Notes under the pieces: model-generated
Told to the model about the DNA's origin: nothing
Seen by the model: the letters and a program-made list of their open reading frames with translations, nothing else
Database searches by the model: none
Part shown: positions 7,631-15,812 of the stretch, piece after piece
How positions within the stretch are numbered: the stretch's first letter is position 1
Layout of the letters: every line of letters begins with the position of its first letter
Assembly (NCBI GenBank): GCA_002398515.1
Contig: DGZL01000035.1
Location: forward strand, 15,794 to 35,242
Reading direction: 5' to 3'
DNA: 19,449 nucleotides
Origin: Firmicutes bacterium UBA4981
Lineage (GTDB): Bacteria; Bacillota; SHA-98; UBA4971
Program-made: the position numbers and the translations under genes

Positions 7631-9577
7631 TTATATCACAGCATCTATCATCGACATTACCTGAGCAGTATCCATGTTCCTCTGACATGTGGCCCCGCTT
7701 GGGCAAGCGACTTGACACGCGCCACATCCCTCACAAAGGACTTCGTTTACCACAGCCAAATTGCGCCGCATGTCAAGAGTCCTTGCATCGTAGGCGCAAA
7801 CCTCAACACATAACCCACAACCTCGGCATATTTCTTCATCAACAACTGCGACTTCAGGTGTATGGGAAAGCGTATCAGAGGAGAAGAGCGCCAGAACCTT
7901 CGCTGCAGCGGAGCCGGCCTGTGTCACCGAATCCGGAATATCCTTGGGCGCCTGGGCGCACCCGGCAATATAAATCCCCCTGGTAAGGCTTTCAACCGGC
8001 CGTAACTTGGGATGGGCTTCAGACAAGAAGCCCCACTCGTCAGTGGAAATCTTAAGGAGTCTGGCAAGCTCCGTTTGACCGTGAGCCGGAACAATGGCCG
8101 TAGCCAAGACTACCATATCCGCATGGATCTCGACTTTCTTATTGGAGAGTGTGTCAACACCGAACACCACTATCTTACCGTCTTCTTCAAAAACCCTGGA
8201 CACCCTACCCCTGAGGTAAAGGACTCCTTCTTCCTCAGTGGCACGCTGCACGAACTCCTCGTATCCTTTGCCTCCTGCTCGAATATCCATGTAAAATACG
8301 TATGGTTGCCCGTCCGGGACTTTATGCTTATACAGGCGGGCATGCTTTGCCGTATACATGCAGCAAATCTTTGAGCAATAAGGGTACCCGTTTTCCTGAT
8401 CCCGCGACCCGACACACTGGATGAATACAACCTCCTTGGGTATCTTCCCGTCAGAAGGGCGCCTGATCTCGCCTTGGGTCGGGCCTGAAGCTGAGTTCAA
8501 CCTTTCGAATTCGAGCCCGTCTATTACGTCCTTTGCCACTCCGTACCCGTATTCTCCCACTCTAGTCTTGGGATGAAGATCGTAGCCTGTAGCGACTACT
8601 ACCGCCCCGACTTTCCGGTCAATAATGGCATCTTCCTGCCTGAAATTGATAGCGCCGACCGGGCACACTTTTTCACAAACCCCGCATTTCCCCTGCGTAA
8701 AGTGTCTGCATACTTCGGAGTTGATTACAGGTCTATTCGGCACAGCCTGGGGAAACGCAATAGAGACAGCCTTTGTTTTCGCAAGCCTCAGTTCAAAATC
8801 GGAGTCTGTCTTTACAGGGCACTTCTCCATGCAAAGCCCGCAGCCATTGCATACGTCCCAGTTCACATAGGCTGCCTTTCGTCTTATCACAACGTCGAAG
8901 TTGCCTACGTATCCGGAAATCGCATGGATTTCGCTGTTTGTAAAGAGGTCTATGTTCGGATGGGATCCCACTTCTGAGGATTTCGGTGTCAGAATACATT
9001 GGGAGCAGTCCAGGGTCGGGAAAGTCTCTGAGAGTTGCGCCATATGACCCCCTATGTAAGGAAGTCGCTCCACGAGCGCAACATTATACCCGGCGTCAGC
9101 AATATCCAAGGCAGCTTGCATCCCTGCAATGCCGCCGCCGATCACCAAGGCTTGCCTAGTAACAGGTATAGACAGAGGCGACAGCTCTTGGTTCTTCCTG
9201 ACCTTCTCAACGGAAGCCTTGATAATCTCCAAAGCCTTTTGCGTAGCCTTCTCCGGTTCACCCCTGTGAGGCCAACTGCACTGTTCGCGTATGTTGGCCA
9301 TTTCGCATCTAAACGGATTCAGGCTAGCGGCTTCAGTCGTTCTCCTGAAGGTAGACTCATGCATAGCAGGGGAACATGCAGCAACGACTACACCGGTAAG
9401 GCCCTTATCACGTATAGCGTCCTTGATTAGCTGTTGGCCCGGGTCAGAGCACATATACCGATAATCAGTTACATGGCCGAGACTGTCATAGCCGGAGAGC
9501 GCCTCCAGGACTTTGGGGATATCAACAACTCCGCCGATATTCAGGCCACAGTGACAGATAAAAACACCGATTTTCAT
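7631..9577 (-). CDS. hdrA: HdrA, flavin-containing bifurcating subunit of a heterodisulfide reductase-type complex
   Basis: A 648-residue protein with full canonical HdrA layout: an N-terminal domain with FICHCG and ANIREQCSWPHRG (1-130); the flavin motif GGGIAGM (147-153); the inserted cluster region TFPTLDCSQC (C191, C194); an internal ferredoxin domain with CNGCGLCMEKCP (C243-C253) and a second set at C290, C298, C301, C305; the QCVGSRD...PYCSKICCMY segment (C388, C401, C405, C406); and two C-terminal [4Fe-4S] motifs (C584-C594, C615-C625). In characterised HdrABC complexes the HdrA FAD splits electrons between a high-potential acceptor through HdrBC and ferredoxin. The ATG at 9577 overlaps the hdrB stop in an ATGA, which indicates translational coupling. 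An in-frame ATG at 9592 has no proper spacing from a ribosome binding site. Confidence 0.92.
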   Translation of the reverse strand: MKIGVFICHCGLNIGGVVDIPKVLEALSGYDSLGHVTDYRYMCSDPGQQLIKDAIRDKGLTGVVVAACSPAMHESTFRRTTEAASLNPFRCEMANIREQCSWPHRGEPEKATQKALEIIKASVEKVRKNQELSPLSIPVTRQALVIGGGIAGMQAALDIADAGYNVALVERLPYIGGHMAQLSETFPTLDCSQCILTPKSSEVGSHPNIDLFTNSEIHAISGYVGNFDVVIRRKAAYVNWDVCNGCGLCMEKCPVKTDSDFELRLAKTKAVSIAFPQAVPNRPVINSEVCRHFTQGKCGVCEKVCPVGAINFRQEDAIIDRKVGAVVVATGYDLHPKTRVGEYGYGVAKDVIDGLEFERLNSASGPTQGEIRRPSDGKIPKEVVFIQCVGSRDQENGYPYCSKICCMYTAKHARLYKHKVPDGQPYVFYMDIRAGGKGYEEFVQRATEEEGVLYLRGRVSRVFEEDGKIVVFGVDTLSNKKVEIHADMVVLATAIVPAHGQTELARLLKISTDEWGFLSEAHPKLRPVESLTRGIYIAGCAQAPKDIPDSVTQAGSAAAKVLALFSSDTLSHTPEVAVVDEEICRGCGLCVEVCAYDARTLDMRRNLAVVNEVLCEGCGACQVACPSGATCQRNMDTAQVMSMIDAVI

Positions 9578-10455
9578 GTCAAGCCACCACATCCCCCTAC
9601 CCCGACAGACTGAAATATCAGCCCTGGGGGAACTATGTGTCCGTCAAACTGTAGAATCTCCTCACCAAACCCGAGAGCGGCAGCCAGAAGTTGAGTGAAA
9701 TAAACAACAGGAACAGCATTTTCCCCTCGCTCGACACTACCGGATTGCGCATAATCCAAATTGAATTGACACAACGGGCAACTCGTGACAATAACCTTGG
9801 CGCCTCGGGACTTTGCTGATTCCACCACGAGCCTGCTGGGGCTCATAGCCGGTTCTCCGGGTTGGAGCACCACATAGCTCCCGCAACACTCTGTCTTGTA
9901 AGGATAATCCACCGGGTCACATCCGAGAGCTAAGAGAAAATCCTCCAACACCTTTGGCGCCTCAGGATCATCGATTCCCACTTCTTCTGGGGGACGAAGC
10001 AAGAGACATCCATAGTACGCTGCAACAGGAAGCCCGGAAAGAGGTGCAACAACCTTCCGGGCCAGTGCTTCGAAGCCTATCTCGTCTCTTAGAATTTCGA
10101 GAAAATGCAGGACTTCCACTTCGCCTGAATAGTCCTCTTCAATGAAAGCGCACACCTTCTCCCGCTTATCAAGGTCTTCACGTATTACATGATTCGTCCG
10201 TTTGAGCACGTTCAAGCAAGCTGAGCACAAAGTGACAAGCTCACGTCCTGCCTTCTTGGCAGAAGCAAGGGTACGAGTAGGGGATACCAGAGGGAAGGAA
10301 TTGTCAATCTGTAGGGGAAAGGTGGCGCCGCAGCATTGCCATTCCTCCAGTTCCTCCAGACACACACCTAGAACCTCACAGGAAGCAAGGGTCGAGGACT
10401 CAAATCCCTTTGCCTTAGCCCGAAGTGTACAGCCGGGGAAGTACGAGTAAACCAC
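9574..10455 (-). CDS. hdrB: HdrB, CCG-domain subunit of a heterodisulfide reductase-type complex
   Basis: A 293-residue protein with two complete CCG domains. The first has C9, C41-C42-G, C77 and C80; the second has C150, C190-C191-G, C226 and C229. In HdrB these two cysteine sets each hold a noncubane [4Fe-4S] cluster that cleaves the CoM-S-S-CoB disulfide. A bacterium is unlikely to have that substrate, so here the clusters may reduce another disulfide or simply relay electrons to the SdhB-like subunit. The protein is soluble, with a glycine-rich C-terminal tail (GVGGCGG). The start is GTG at 10455 with GGAGG ten bases upstream. The end overlaps the hdrA start by four bases. All key cysteines are intact, so it is judged functional. 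Confidence 0.9.
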   Translation of the reverse strand: MVYSYFPGCTLRAKAKGFESSTLASCEVLGVCLEELEEWQCCGATFPLQIDNSFPLVSPTRTLASAKKAGRELVTLCSACLNVLKRTNHVIREDLDKREKVCAFIEEDYSGEVEVLHFLEILRDEIGFEALARKVVAPLSGLPVAAYYGCLLLRPPEEVGIDDPEAPKVLEDFLLALGCDPVDYPYKTECCGSYVVLQPGEPAMSPSRLVVESAKSRGAKVIVTSCPLCQFNLDYAQSGSVERGENAVPVVYFTQLLAAALGFGEEILQFDGHIVPPGLIFQSVGVGGCGGLT

Positions 10456-10532
10456 AGGAGTTCACCCTCCAGACTGCCGCAATTATCGGAATGCGGCTTT
10501 ACAAGTCATGGAATCGCAACAAGGCTGCTGCG

Positions 10533-10931
10533 TTATGTGTACTTTCGAAATGCTGCTACTAAAGCTTGTTCCGGGACTATTTCCAGTAGTTCGTAAGGAA
10601 TTTCAGCAGGGTTCAAGCATCTGTCCCCAGGACGAAGGAATGTTGACCTTAAGGATTCCATTACGTTCGGTAGACTCATGCCTCTGGGACAACGGGCGCT
10701 ACATGCAAGGCACGACGCGCACACCCAGATGGTTTTGGAATCCAAGGCCTCTTGTACCTGCCCTAACTGCAAGAGTCTTATGACCTGATGGGGAAGGAGA
10801 TCCATCGCTGAGGTCATAGCACATCCTGCAGAACACTTACCACACTGGTAACATGACAGAATCTCTTCCCCGCTGATATCCTGGAGCTTGCGCTTATCCT
10901 CGGTATGGATTACCTCTCGTGATAGCTTCAA
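10533..10931 (-). CDS. hdrC: HdrC, 2x[4Fe-4S] subunit of a heterodisulfide reductase-type complex
   Basis: A 132-residue ferredoxin-like protein with two [4Fe-4S] motifs typical of HdrC: CYQCGKCSAGC (C27, C30, C33, C37) and CASCLACSARCP (C71, C74, C77, C81), followed by a helical tail. HdrC conducts electrons from HdrA to the HdrB noncubane clusters. The best start is TTG at 10931, with GGAGAG about eight bases upstream; no ATG lies near the N-terminus. Without this start most of the N-terminal helix would be lost. It is the first Hdr gene after the permease gene, separated by 113 bases, and hdrB begins 77 bases after its end. The order hdrC-hdrB-hdrA is kept as a unit. Confidence 0.88.
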   Translation of the reverse strand: MKLSREVIHTEDKRKLQDISGEEILSCYQCGKCSAGCAMTSAMDLLPHQVIRLLQLGQVQEALDSKTIWVCASCLACSARCPRGMSLPNVMESLRSTFLRPGDRCLNPAEIPYELLEIVPEQALVAAFRKYT

Positions 10932-11044
10932 ACCCCATCTCTCCTCTACTCATAAACCTACTTGTCAGGTTCGGGCCTCACATGTCACAAAGCTCTTCGA
11001 CAAAACCTTTGCAATTCCTTCAATATTGCGTCATGTCTCTCCGA

Positions 11045-13036
11045 TCAAGCAGACGCGATGGTTTCAGGGCTTTTCCGTGCTACGCGCACTTTTTGCATGA
11101 AGTATACTGCACCTATGAACACAAGTCCGATAACATCCGTAGTTACGCTGGGATGAATAAGAGAGAGACCGCCTACGAGAAGAAGGAGCCGTTCAATACC
11201 TGTGGTGTTCGTGATCAACCAGGCCTCCACACCTGCGCCCAATCCTAACATTCCTAAGAGCGCGCCGGCCACCACTCGGAGCGTGTGCGTCCATGGCACA
11301 TTCCCGAGAAGCAAAAGAGAAGGAGAATACACGAAGAAATACGGCACCAAGAATGCCGCGATTGCAAGTTTTGTAGACTCAACAGCGGTCTTCAGGGGAT
11401 TCGCCTTTGCTATCCCTGCGCCTGCCATGGCTGCAAGAGCTACAGGCGGGGTCAGATCAGCGACTATGCCGAAATAGAACGCGAACATATGAGCAGCGAT
11501 AGCCGGAACCCCCAACTTCAAGAGCGCAGGGGCGGCTATTGTTGATGTTATGACATAGTTGGCTGTAGTAGGCGCTCCCATACCAAGCACAAGGGAAGTC
11601 AACATAGTAAACATCAAAGTGGGCAAGAGCTGGCCACGGGCAAGTTCTATAAGACCATTGGCCAGTTTAAGTCCAAGTCCGGTCAGGGTCACGGTTCCGA
11701 CTATCATACCTGCAGCCGCGCAAGCGATTACTACTCCTAAAGCATTTCGGGCTCCCATTTCCAGGGCAGATATGATATCCCCCCGCTTCATCCTGGTAGC
11801 GCTTGATAGGAAGCTGGAGAGCACAGCGACGACAAGTCCCCAGAGAGCTGCCTTCATCGGAGTGCTACCTGTAACAAGCAGATAAACGATGATCACAAGC
11901 GGGAGAAAGAGCTGACCTCGTTCGCGCATAATTCTCCAAAACCTAGGCAGCTTATCGCGTTCCAACCCTTTCAGGCCTGTCTTCTTGGCCTCAAGGTGAA
12001 CCACAATAAACACGCCGGCGAAATAAAGAAGCGCCGGGATGATTGCGGATTTCACTATCTGAAGATAGGGAACCCCAATGAATTCTGCCATCAAGAACGC
12101 GGCAGCGCCCATGATAGGAGGCATTATCTGTCCACCGGTTGAAGCGGACGCCTCTACTGCGCCTGCGAACTCCGGCCTATAGCCTAATCTCTTCATCATG
12201 GGAATAGTGAAGCTTCCTGACCCCACCGTGTTCGCCACTGAGCTTCCTGACACAGTCCCTTCGAACGCGCTGGTGATGACAGCGACCTTCGCAGGCCCGC
12301 CTGCGGCATGCCCTGCAATCGAATTGGAAATGTCAATGAAGAACTGGCCGATGCCTGTCTTCTCAAGAAACGCCCCAAACAATATGAAAAGGAATATGAA
12401 TACAGAGGACACTCCCAGAGGAATACCAAATATTCCTTCAGTAGTATAAAACATATGACTTACAAGCCTTTGCAAAGAAGCACCCCTGTGCTGAAAGAAA
12501 CCGGGTATATAGCGTCCGAAGTAGCAATAAGTCAAAGCGACGCATACCACTACTAGGATAGGTATGCCAACAACTCTCCTTGTGGCCTCCAGCACAACCA
12601 GGATTCCGATTGCACCGATTACTATATCCATCCTGGTGTAGGCCCCTGCCCTAATGAGCAGAGGATGAAAATTCCATACAGGATAGCTCATGACAAAAAC
12701 AGCAAGGACAGCAAGGGCAACATCGTACCAGGCAAGCTTATGCACACCTTTTCGTGTCGCAGGATAAAGGAGATATGTCAAAGCAACGCCAAACCCTAGA
12801 TGAACAGCTCTTTGTATCTGCGCAGGAAGCACACCGAAGGCTGCAGTATATAGGTGAAACAGCGAAAACGCGATTGCAATTACGGAGACTACTATAGAAA
12901 AAATGCCCGGGATCCTTCGATAAGCTGATTCCCTGTCATACTTCATCAGAATCTCTTCAATTTCCTCATCACTTACGACTTCGTAAGCTCCTACCTCTAC
13001 ATTTGTGGTGTTCTTTAGTTCTGTCTTCTCATCCAC
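11045..13036 (-). CDS. Fused TRAP transporter permease (4TM/12TM)
   Basis: A 663-residue, very hydrophobic protein in which the small DctQ-like and large DctM-like TRAP permease parts are joined, as usual for systems with TAXI binding proteins. A cytoplasmic acidic N-terminus (about 1-40) is followed by a four-helix block. The DctM part has the family's conserved core: GAFLEKTGIGQFF, GTVSGSSVANTVGSGSFTIP, and EASASTGGQIMPPIMGAAAF. A C-terminal set of extra helices ends in a basic tail. It moves an organic acid (C4-dicarboxylate, 2-oxoacid or glutamate-type substrates are known for the family) with a sodium or proton gradient. The GTG at 13036 has GGGAGGAG six bases upstream and overlaps the DUF1850 gene by 22 bases. 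The substrate cannot be told from the sequence. Confidence 0.92.
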   Translation of the reverse strand: MDEKTELKNTTNVEVGAYEVVSDEEIEEILMKYDRESAYRRIPGIFSIVVSVIAIAFSLFHLYTAAFGVLPAQIQRAVHLGFGVALTYLLYPATRKGVHKLAWYDVALAVLAVFVMSYPVWNFHPLLIRAGAYTRMDIVIGAIGILVVLEATRRVVGIPILVVVCVALTYCYFGRYIPGFFQHRGASLQRLVSHMFYTTEGIFGIPLGVSSVFIFLFILFGAFLEKTGIGQFFIDISNSIAGHAAGGPAKVAVITSAFEGTVSGSSVANTVGSGSFTIPMMKRLGYRPEFAGAVEASASTGGQIMPPIMGAAAFLMAEFIGVPYLQIVKSAIIPALLYFAGVFIVVHLEAKKTGLKGLERDKLPRFWRIMRERGQLFLPLVIIVYLLVTGSTPMKAALWGLVVAVLSSFLSSATRMKRGDIISALEMGARNALGVVIACAAAGMIVGTVTLTGLGLKLANGLIELARGQLLPTLMFTMLTSLVLGMGAPTTANYVITSTIAAPALLKLGVPAIAAHMFAFYFGIVADLTPPVALAAMAGAGIAKANPLKTAVESTKLAIAAFLVPYFFVYSPSLLLLGNVPWTHTLRVVAGALLGMLGLGAGVEAWLITNTTGIERLLLLVGGLSLIHPSVTTDVIGLVFIGAVYFMQKVRVARKSPETIASA

Positions 13037-13539
13037 TCATATCTCCTCCCTAGAAAAGGTACAACAAGGGGTTCTCGCACCACTCTTATCCGAAGGCCGG
13101 TCCCTGGTTTGGCAAGGCTTGCTAGTACTACTTCTTTTCCTCCTACAGTAAGGACATGGCCTGGAACAGGGCTCACAGCAACCAGGAATGGTTCAATTTC
13201 CCGGCGCATCCCGGTAATGCGGATCTTCCCGCCTTCGACCACTGACTTTGCGCCTTCATCCGGCATAGTGGGCAAGCCGGCCCCGAAGGATTCATATTCT
13301 GTCTCCATGAGGTATATCTTGCCGTCTCGCTCAATTCTAAAGACTTCTTTAACAGGTGTCCTTTGAACAGAGTGGACAAACTCCAAAGAGAATTCATCTC
13401 CCTCTTTCACCGGCACCTGATACAGCCGGATTCCGGAACGCATCTCCTCAACTCTAAAGGCCAGGCGCGGGGAAAAGAGGGAAATCAAAAGGATAGCTCC
13501 AACGGTAATTACAACAATAATTCGTCTTAGAATCCTCAT
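13015..13539 (-). CDS. DUF1850 family protein, TRAP-associated
   Basis: A 174-residue protein with one N-terminal membrane segment or uncleaved signal anchor (about residues 5-23), then an extracytoplasmic domain. The DUF1850 hallmark FSLEFVHSVQRTPVKEVF is present. DUF1850 proteins are commonly encoded between TAXI binding proteins and fused TRAP permeases, as here, and their function is not established. The ATG at 13539 has no clear ribosome binding site, unlike most neighbours. Together with the hairpin at 13574-13608 this suggests lower translation than the binding protein. The 3' end overlaps the permease start by 22 bases, so permease translation is probably coupled to it. Confidence 0.82.
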   Translation of the reverse strand: MRILRRIIVVITVGAILLISLFSPRLAFRVEEMRSGIRLYQVPVKEGDEFSLEFVHSVQRTPVKEVFRIERDGKIYLMETEYESFGAGLPTMPDEGAKSVVEGGKIRITGMRREIEPFLVAVSPVPGHVLTVGGKEVVLASLAKPGTGLRIRVVREPLVVPFLGRRYEWMRRQN

Positions 13540-13573
13540 GACATTATGACAGATGCGGCGCTCGTTCCGACAA

Positions 13574-13608
13574 CCGGGCGTGCCTGGTAATTATCTCTGC
13601 ACGCCCGG
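13574..13608 (-). repeat. Perfect inverted repeat between the binding-protein and DUF1850 genes
   Basis: CCGGGCGTGC (13574-13583) and GCACGCCCGG (13599-13608) form a perfect 10-bp stem with a 15-base loop. On the minus-strand transcript it lies 67 bases after the TAXI stop and is not followed by a T-tract. It is more likely an RNA-stabilising or partially terminating hairpin that leaves the binding protein in excess over the permease than a full terminator. Confidence 0.6.
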
Positions 13609-13675
13609 CTAATGACCGCGGTCCCCTCCAAATTCCACAGTACATCCAGTCGTATAGATCCACTGCTATACGTTA

Positions 13676-14638
13676 CTACTTTACAATACCCTTCTCCTTG
13701 AAGTACTTCTCAGCGCCGGGGTGTAGAGGTGTACTGACTCCGGTCAGTGCGCCTTCCAAACTGATTTCTTTGCCTTTGGCATGACTTGTGGCAAGCTCAG
13801 GCAGGTTATCGAATAGCGCTGCGGTCATGTTATATACAACATCAGTATCCAGGTCTCGTCGTGCGATAAGCACAGCTTGCACAGCGACGGTCTGGACAAG
13901 CTCAGTCTGGTTAATGTAGCAATCTGCCGGAATTATGGCTTGGCCGTAGAACCCATACTTGCTATGCAGCTTATTGAACATCTCATCAGTGACAAAGAGA
14001 ACCTTGATCTTATGCATCGTAGCGGTATCCTGTATACCTGCGTTGGGTATACCTGCGGTAACAAAGAACGCGTCAATGTGTCTGTCTTTGAAAGCCTCTG
14101 CGGATTCTGAGAAGCTCAAGTACTGGACCTGCGCCAGGTCCTTATATACAAGGCCATAAGTCTCCAAGAGCTGCCTTGCGTTAGCTTCAGTCCCGCTGCC
14201 GGGGGCACCTACGGAAACCTTCTTGCCCTTCAGGTCAGCAATGGAATTAATCCCGGATTCCTCCCGTACCACGACTTGGATCAACTCGGGATAGAGGGAT
14301 GCTATGACCGCAAACCCCTGCAGGTTCCCACCGTCCTTAAACATCTCAGTCCCGTTCCACGCGTAGTCTGCGATGTCAGTCTGTACTAGAGCCAGGTCAA
14401 CTTCTCCGTTTTCGATCATCCTGATATTCGCGACAGAAGCCCCTGTGCTCTGAACGCTGACACTGACATCCTTTACTTTTGAATTGATAATCTGAGACAT
14501 TGCCCCGCCCAGGGGATAGTAAGTGCCTGCAGTGCCACCTGTAGCCATGACTAGTTGAGCGGTGGCGGCCAAGGAGGGAACAGCCATAATAAGAACAAGA
14601 CACACAACGACACCTGACAGTAGAAGCCTTCTCATCAT
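13676..14638 (-). CDS. TAXI family TRAP transporter solute-binding protein
   Basis: A 320-residue exported protein. The Sec signal peptide is MRRLLLSGVVVCLVLIMAVP followed by SLA before ATAQL, with likely cleavage near residue 24-26. The mature part begins with the TAXI hallmark LVMATGGTAGTYYPLGGAMS and continues with VQSTGASVANIRMI, VDLALVQTDIADYA, and LKGKKVSVGAPGSGTEANAR. There is no lipobox, so if the host is Gram-positive its surface retention is unexplained. It captures an organic acid for the fused permease encoded downstream. ATG 14638 or the adjacent ATG 14635 is served by AGGAGG (14644-14649). It is the first gene of the long minus-strand run and follows a plausible promoter at 14705-14732. 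Confidence 0.92.
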   Translation of the reverse strand: MMRRLLLSGVVVCLVLIMAVPSLAATAQLVMATGGTAGTYYPLGGAMSQIINSKVKDVSVSVQSTGASVANIRMIENGEVDLALVQTDIADYAWNGTEMFKDGGNLQGFAVIASLYPELIQVVVREESGINSIADLKGKKVSVGAPGSGTEANARQLLETYGLVYKDLAQVQYLSFSESAEAFKDRHIDAFFVTAGIPNAGIQDTATMHKIKVLFVTDEMFNKLHSKYGFYGQAIIPADCYINQTELVQTVAVQAVLIARRDLDTDVVYNMTAALFDNLPELATSHAKGKEISLEGALTGVSTPLHPGAEKYFKEKGIVK

Positions 14639-14704
14639 CTCAACCTCCTAATTCTTCTACATTCTAATTCTTTTCCATTGACCACTGTTTGCCATTGCAT
14701 TCTG

Positions 14705-14732
14705 ATAATAGATCACTTTCATGCAATTACAA
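14705..14732 (-). promoter_or_regulatory. Putative sigma-A type promoter for the TRAP/Hdr run
   Basis: On the minus strand, TTGTAA (14732-14727) and TATTAT (14710-14705) are separated by 16 bases, in an AT-rich stretch about 67 bases upstream of the TAXI gene start. The -10 matches consensus at 5 of 6 positions and the -35 at 4 of 6. No operator was recognised. Confidence 0.4.
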
Positions 14733-14887
14733 TTTTTACATTCGACAACTCTGCATAAATTCCTTCCTTGTGGCTACTATCTTACTCCCTTCTCCCCTAT
14801 GCATCCGGCCGCCCGCCTCTATTCAAAGCCTTGCCTTAGAGCGACCTAAATGTTAGTATTTGCTTATAAGGGGTATTGTCTCATGTA

Positions 14888-14916
14888 TTGACGTTAATTT
14901 CAATACCCTTGATATT
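14888..14916 (+). promoter_or_regulatory. Putative promoter of the lipoprotein gene
   Basis: TTGACG (14888-14893) and GATATT (14911-14916) are spaced by 17 bases, giving a leader of about 95 bases before the chosen GTG at 15019. The rest of the 14639-15018 divergent intergenic stretch is AT-rich and shows no gene. The leader has two copies of CATGTTGCG (near 14959 and 14979), of unknown meaning. Confidence 0.4.
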
Positions 14917-15018
14917 GCCTTGATATTCCATTGCTATGCGGTGAGATGCCGTGATACACCATGTTGCGGGTTTTTCATGTTGCGTGATTATCGTTCTCTT
15001 GAAAGGAGAGAGCTTTCG

Positions 15019-15681
15019 GTGAATGCAATACTCAAACGTCTTTTCACTCTTCTTTCCATAGTCCTGGTGGCGCTGCTCATAGCCGGCTGCGAGAATCCTT
15101 TCATTGATTCCTGGTCCGGGGAAGCTGTGGATGACCCTCTCATTACTTTTGAAGGCGAGAATTATAACCTGGCTACGCTCCGGAAGATGAAGATCCCACC
15201 CGGTGATTATGACATAATTGTAGGTTCGCCTGAACATCACTCCATTGAAACAATAATCCCACTGGGATCCCGTGATATACCCAAAGTCGAGCTGATCCCG
15301 TATTCCCGAGTTTACAGCCCTTTCGTAATCGAGGCTGCTCTCTCGCCCACACTGGACATGCGGGGACAGCCTGTGACAGCAAAGTGGAATTACTCATCAG
15401 AGGATGTCCAAGTTATAGCGTGGGTCATGTGGAACATGCAGGATGACTCATACCATTATCAAACCATAAGGTGGTATAGGCCGGATGGGATCCTCTATCG
15501 CGAGGAGGAGCTGCCCAGGTTTAAATCAGTGCCTGGCTCGCCGGTTGCCACGGCACCGGGTCTTCCCTTGCACCTGCAGCCTGGATGGGCTGTGCCGGCT
15601 CCTGTTGATTTTCCCGGTATTTGGGTTGTGGAAATCATCATGGACAGCCTCTGTGCGGTGAGAATGTCCTTTTCAATCTAG
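15019..15681 (+). CDS. Uncharacterised lipoprotein
   Basis: A 220-residue protein that I do not recognise. Residues 1-24 form a lipoprotein signal peptide: basic NAILKR, a hydrophobic core, and lipobox LIAGC with Cys24 as the expected lipidated residue. The remainder is acidic to neutral, rich in Trp, Pro and Tyr, and beta-rich in appearance (VIAWVMWNM, IRWYRPDG, WAVPAPVDFPGIWVVEI), suggesting a folded extracellular beta domain. The GTG at 15019 is chosen because AAAGGAGAG lies upstream and because it puts the signal peptide at the N-terminus. The same frame is open back to 14860, but that would place 53 extra residues before the signal and begin upstream of the likely promoter. It is divergent from the TRAP operon; a link to transport is only a guess. 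Confidence 0.7.
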   Translation: MNAILKRLFTLLSIVLVALLIAGCENPFIDSWSGEAVDDPLITFEGENYNLATLRKMKIPPGDYDIIVGSPEHHSIETIIPLGSRDIPKVELIPYSRVYSPFVIEAALSPTLDMRGQPVTAKWNYSSEDVQVIAWVMWNMQDDSYHYQTIRWYRPDGILYREEELPRFKSVPGSPVATAPGLPLHLQPGWAVPAPVDFPGIWVVEIIMDSLCAVRMSFSI

Positions 15682-15759
15682 AGCACGACAAGTCTCGGAT
15701 TGAGATTGCTGCATTGCTTGAATAGAGCCTTTGCTGCTCGTCAGCTTCGGTGGGCGATA

Positions 15760-15788
15760 TTGACAGCCGGGCTGGACATGCATATACT
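15760..15788 (+). promoter_or_regulatory. Strong putative sigma-A promoter for the zinc-ribbon gene
   Basis: A perfect TTGACA (15760-15765) and TATACT (15783-15788, 5 of 6) are spaced by exactly 17 bases. It is the best promoter match in the window. Transcription would start near 15795 and give a leader of about 95 bases that contains the hairpin at 15821-15865. Confidence 0.65.
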
Positions 15789-15812
15789 ATTTAATTAGAT
15801 ACAATTGTAAAT

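Noticed and set aside
9574..10931. True CoM-S-S-CoB heterodisulfide reductase of a methanogen
   Set aside because: The subunits are homologous, but the surrounding genes (FmdB type, NusG domain II, Gx transporter, TAXI-TRAP) and ribosome binding sites look bacterial, so that substrate is unlikely.
10932..11044. Separate promoter for the Hdr genes
   Set aside because: The 113-base gap has a weak CTGACA-like element and short palindromic words, but no convincing -10 at proper spacing; I could not support a call.
13574..13608. Full intrinsic terminator after the TAXI gene
   Set aside because: The stem is perfect but no T-tract follows on the minus strand, and the co-functional permease genes lie downstream.
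14860..15018. N-terminal extension of the lipoprotein gene
   Set aside because: It would put 53 residues before a clear lipoprotein signal peptide and start upstream of the probable promoter at 14888-14916.
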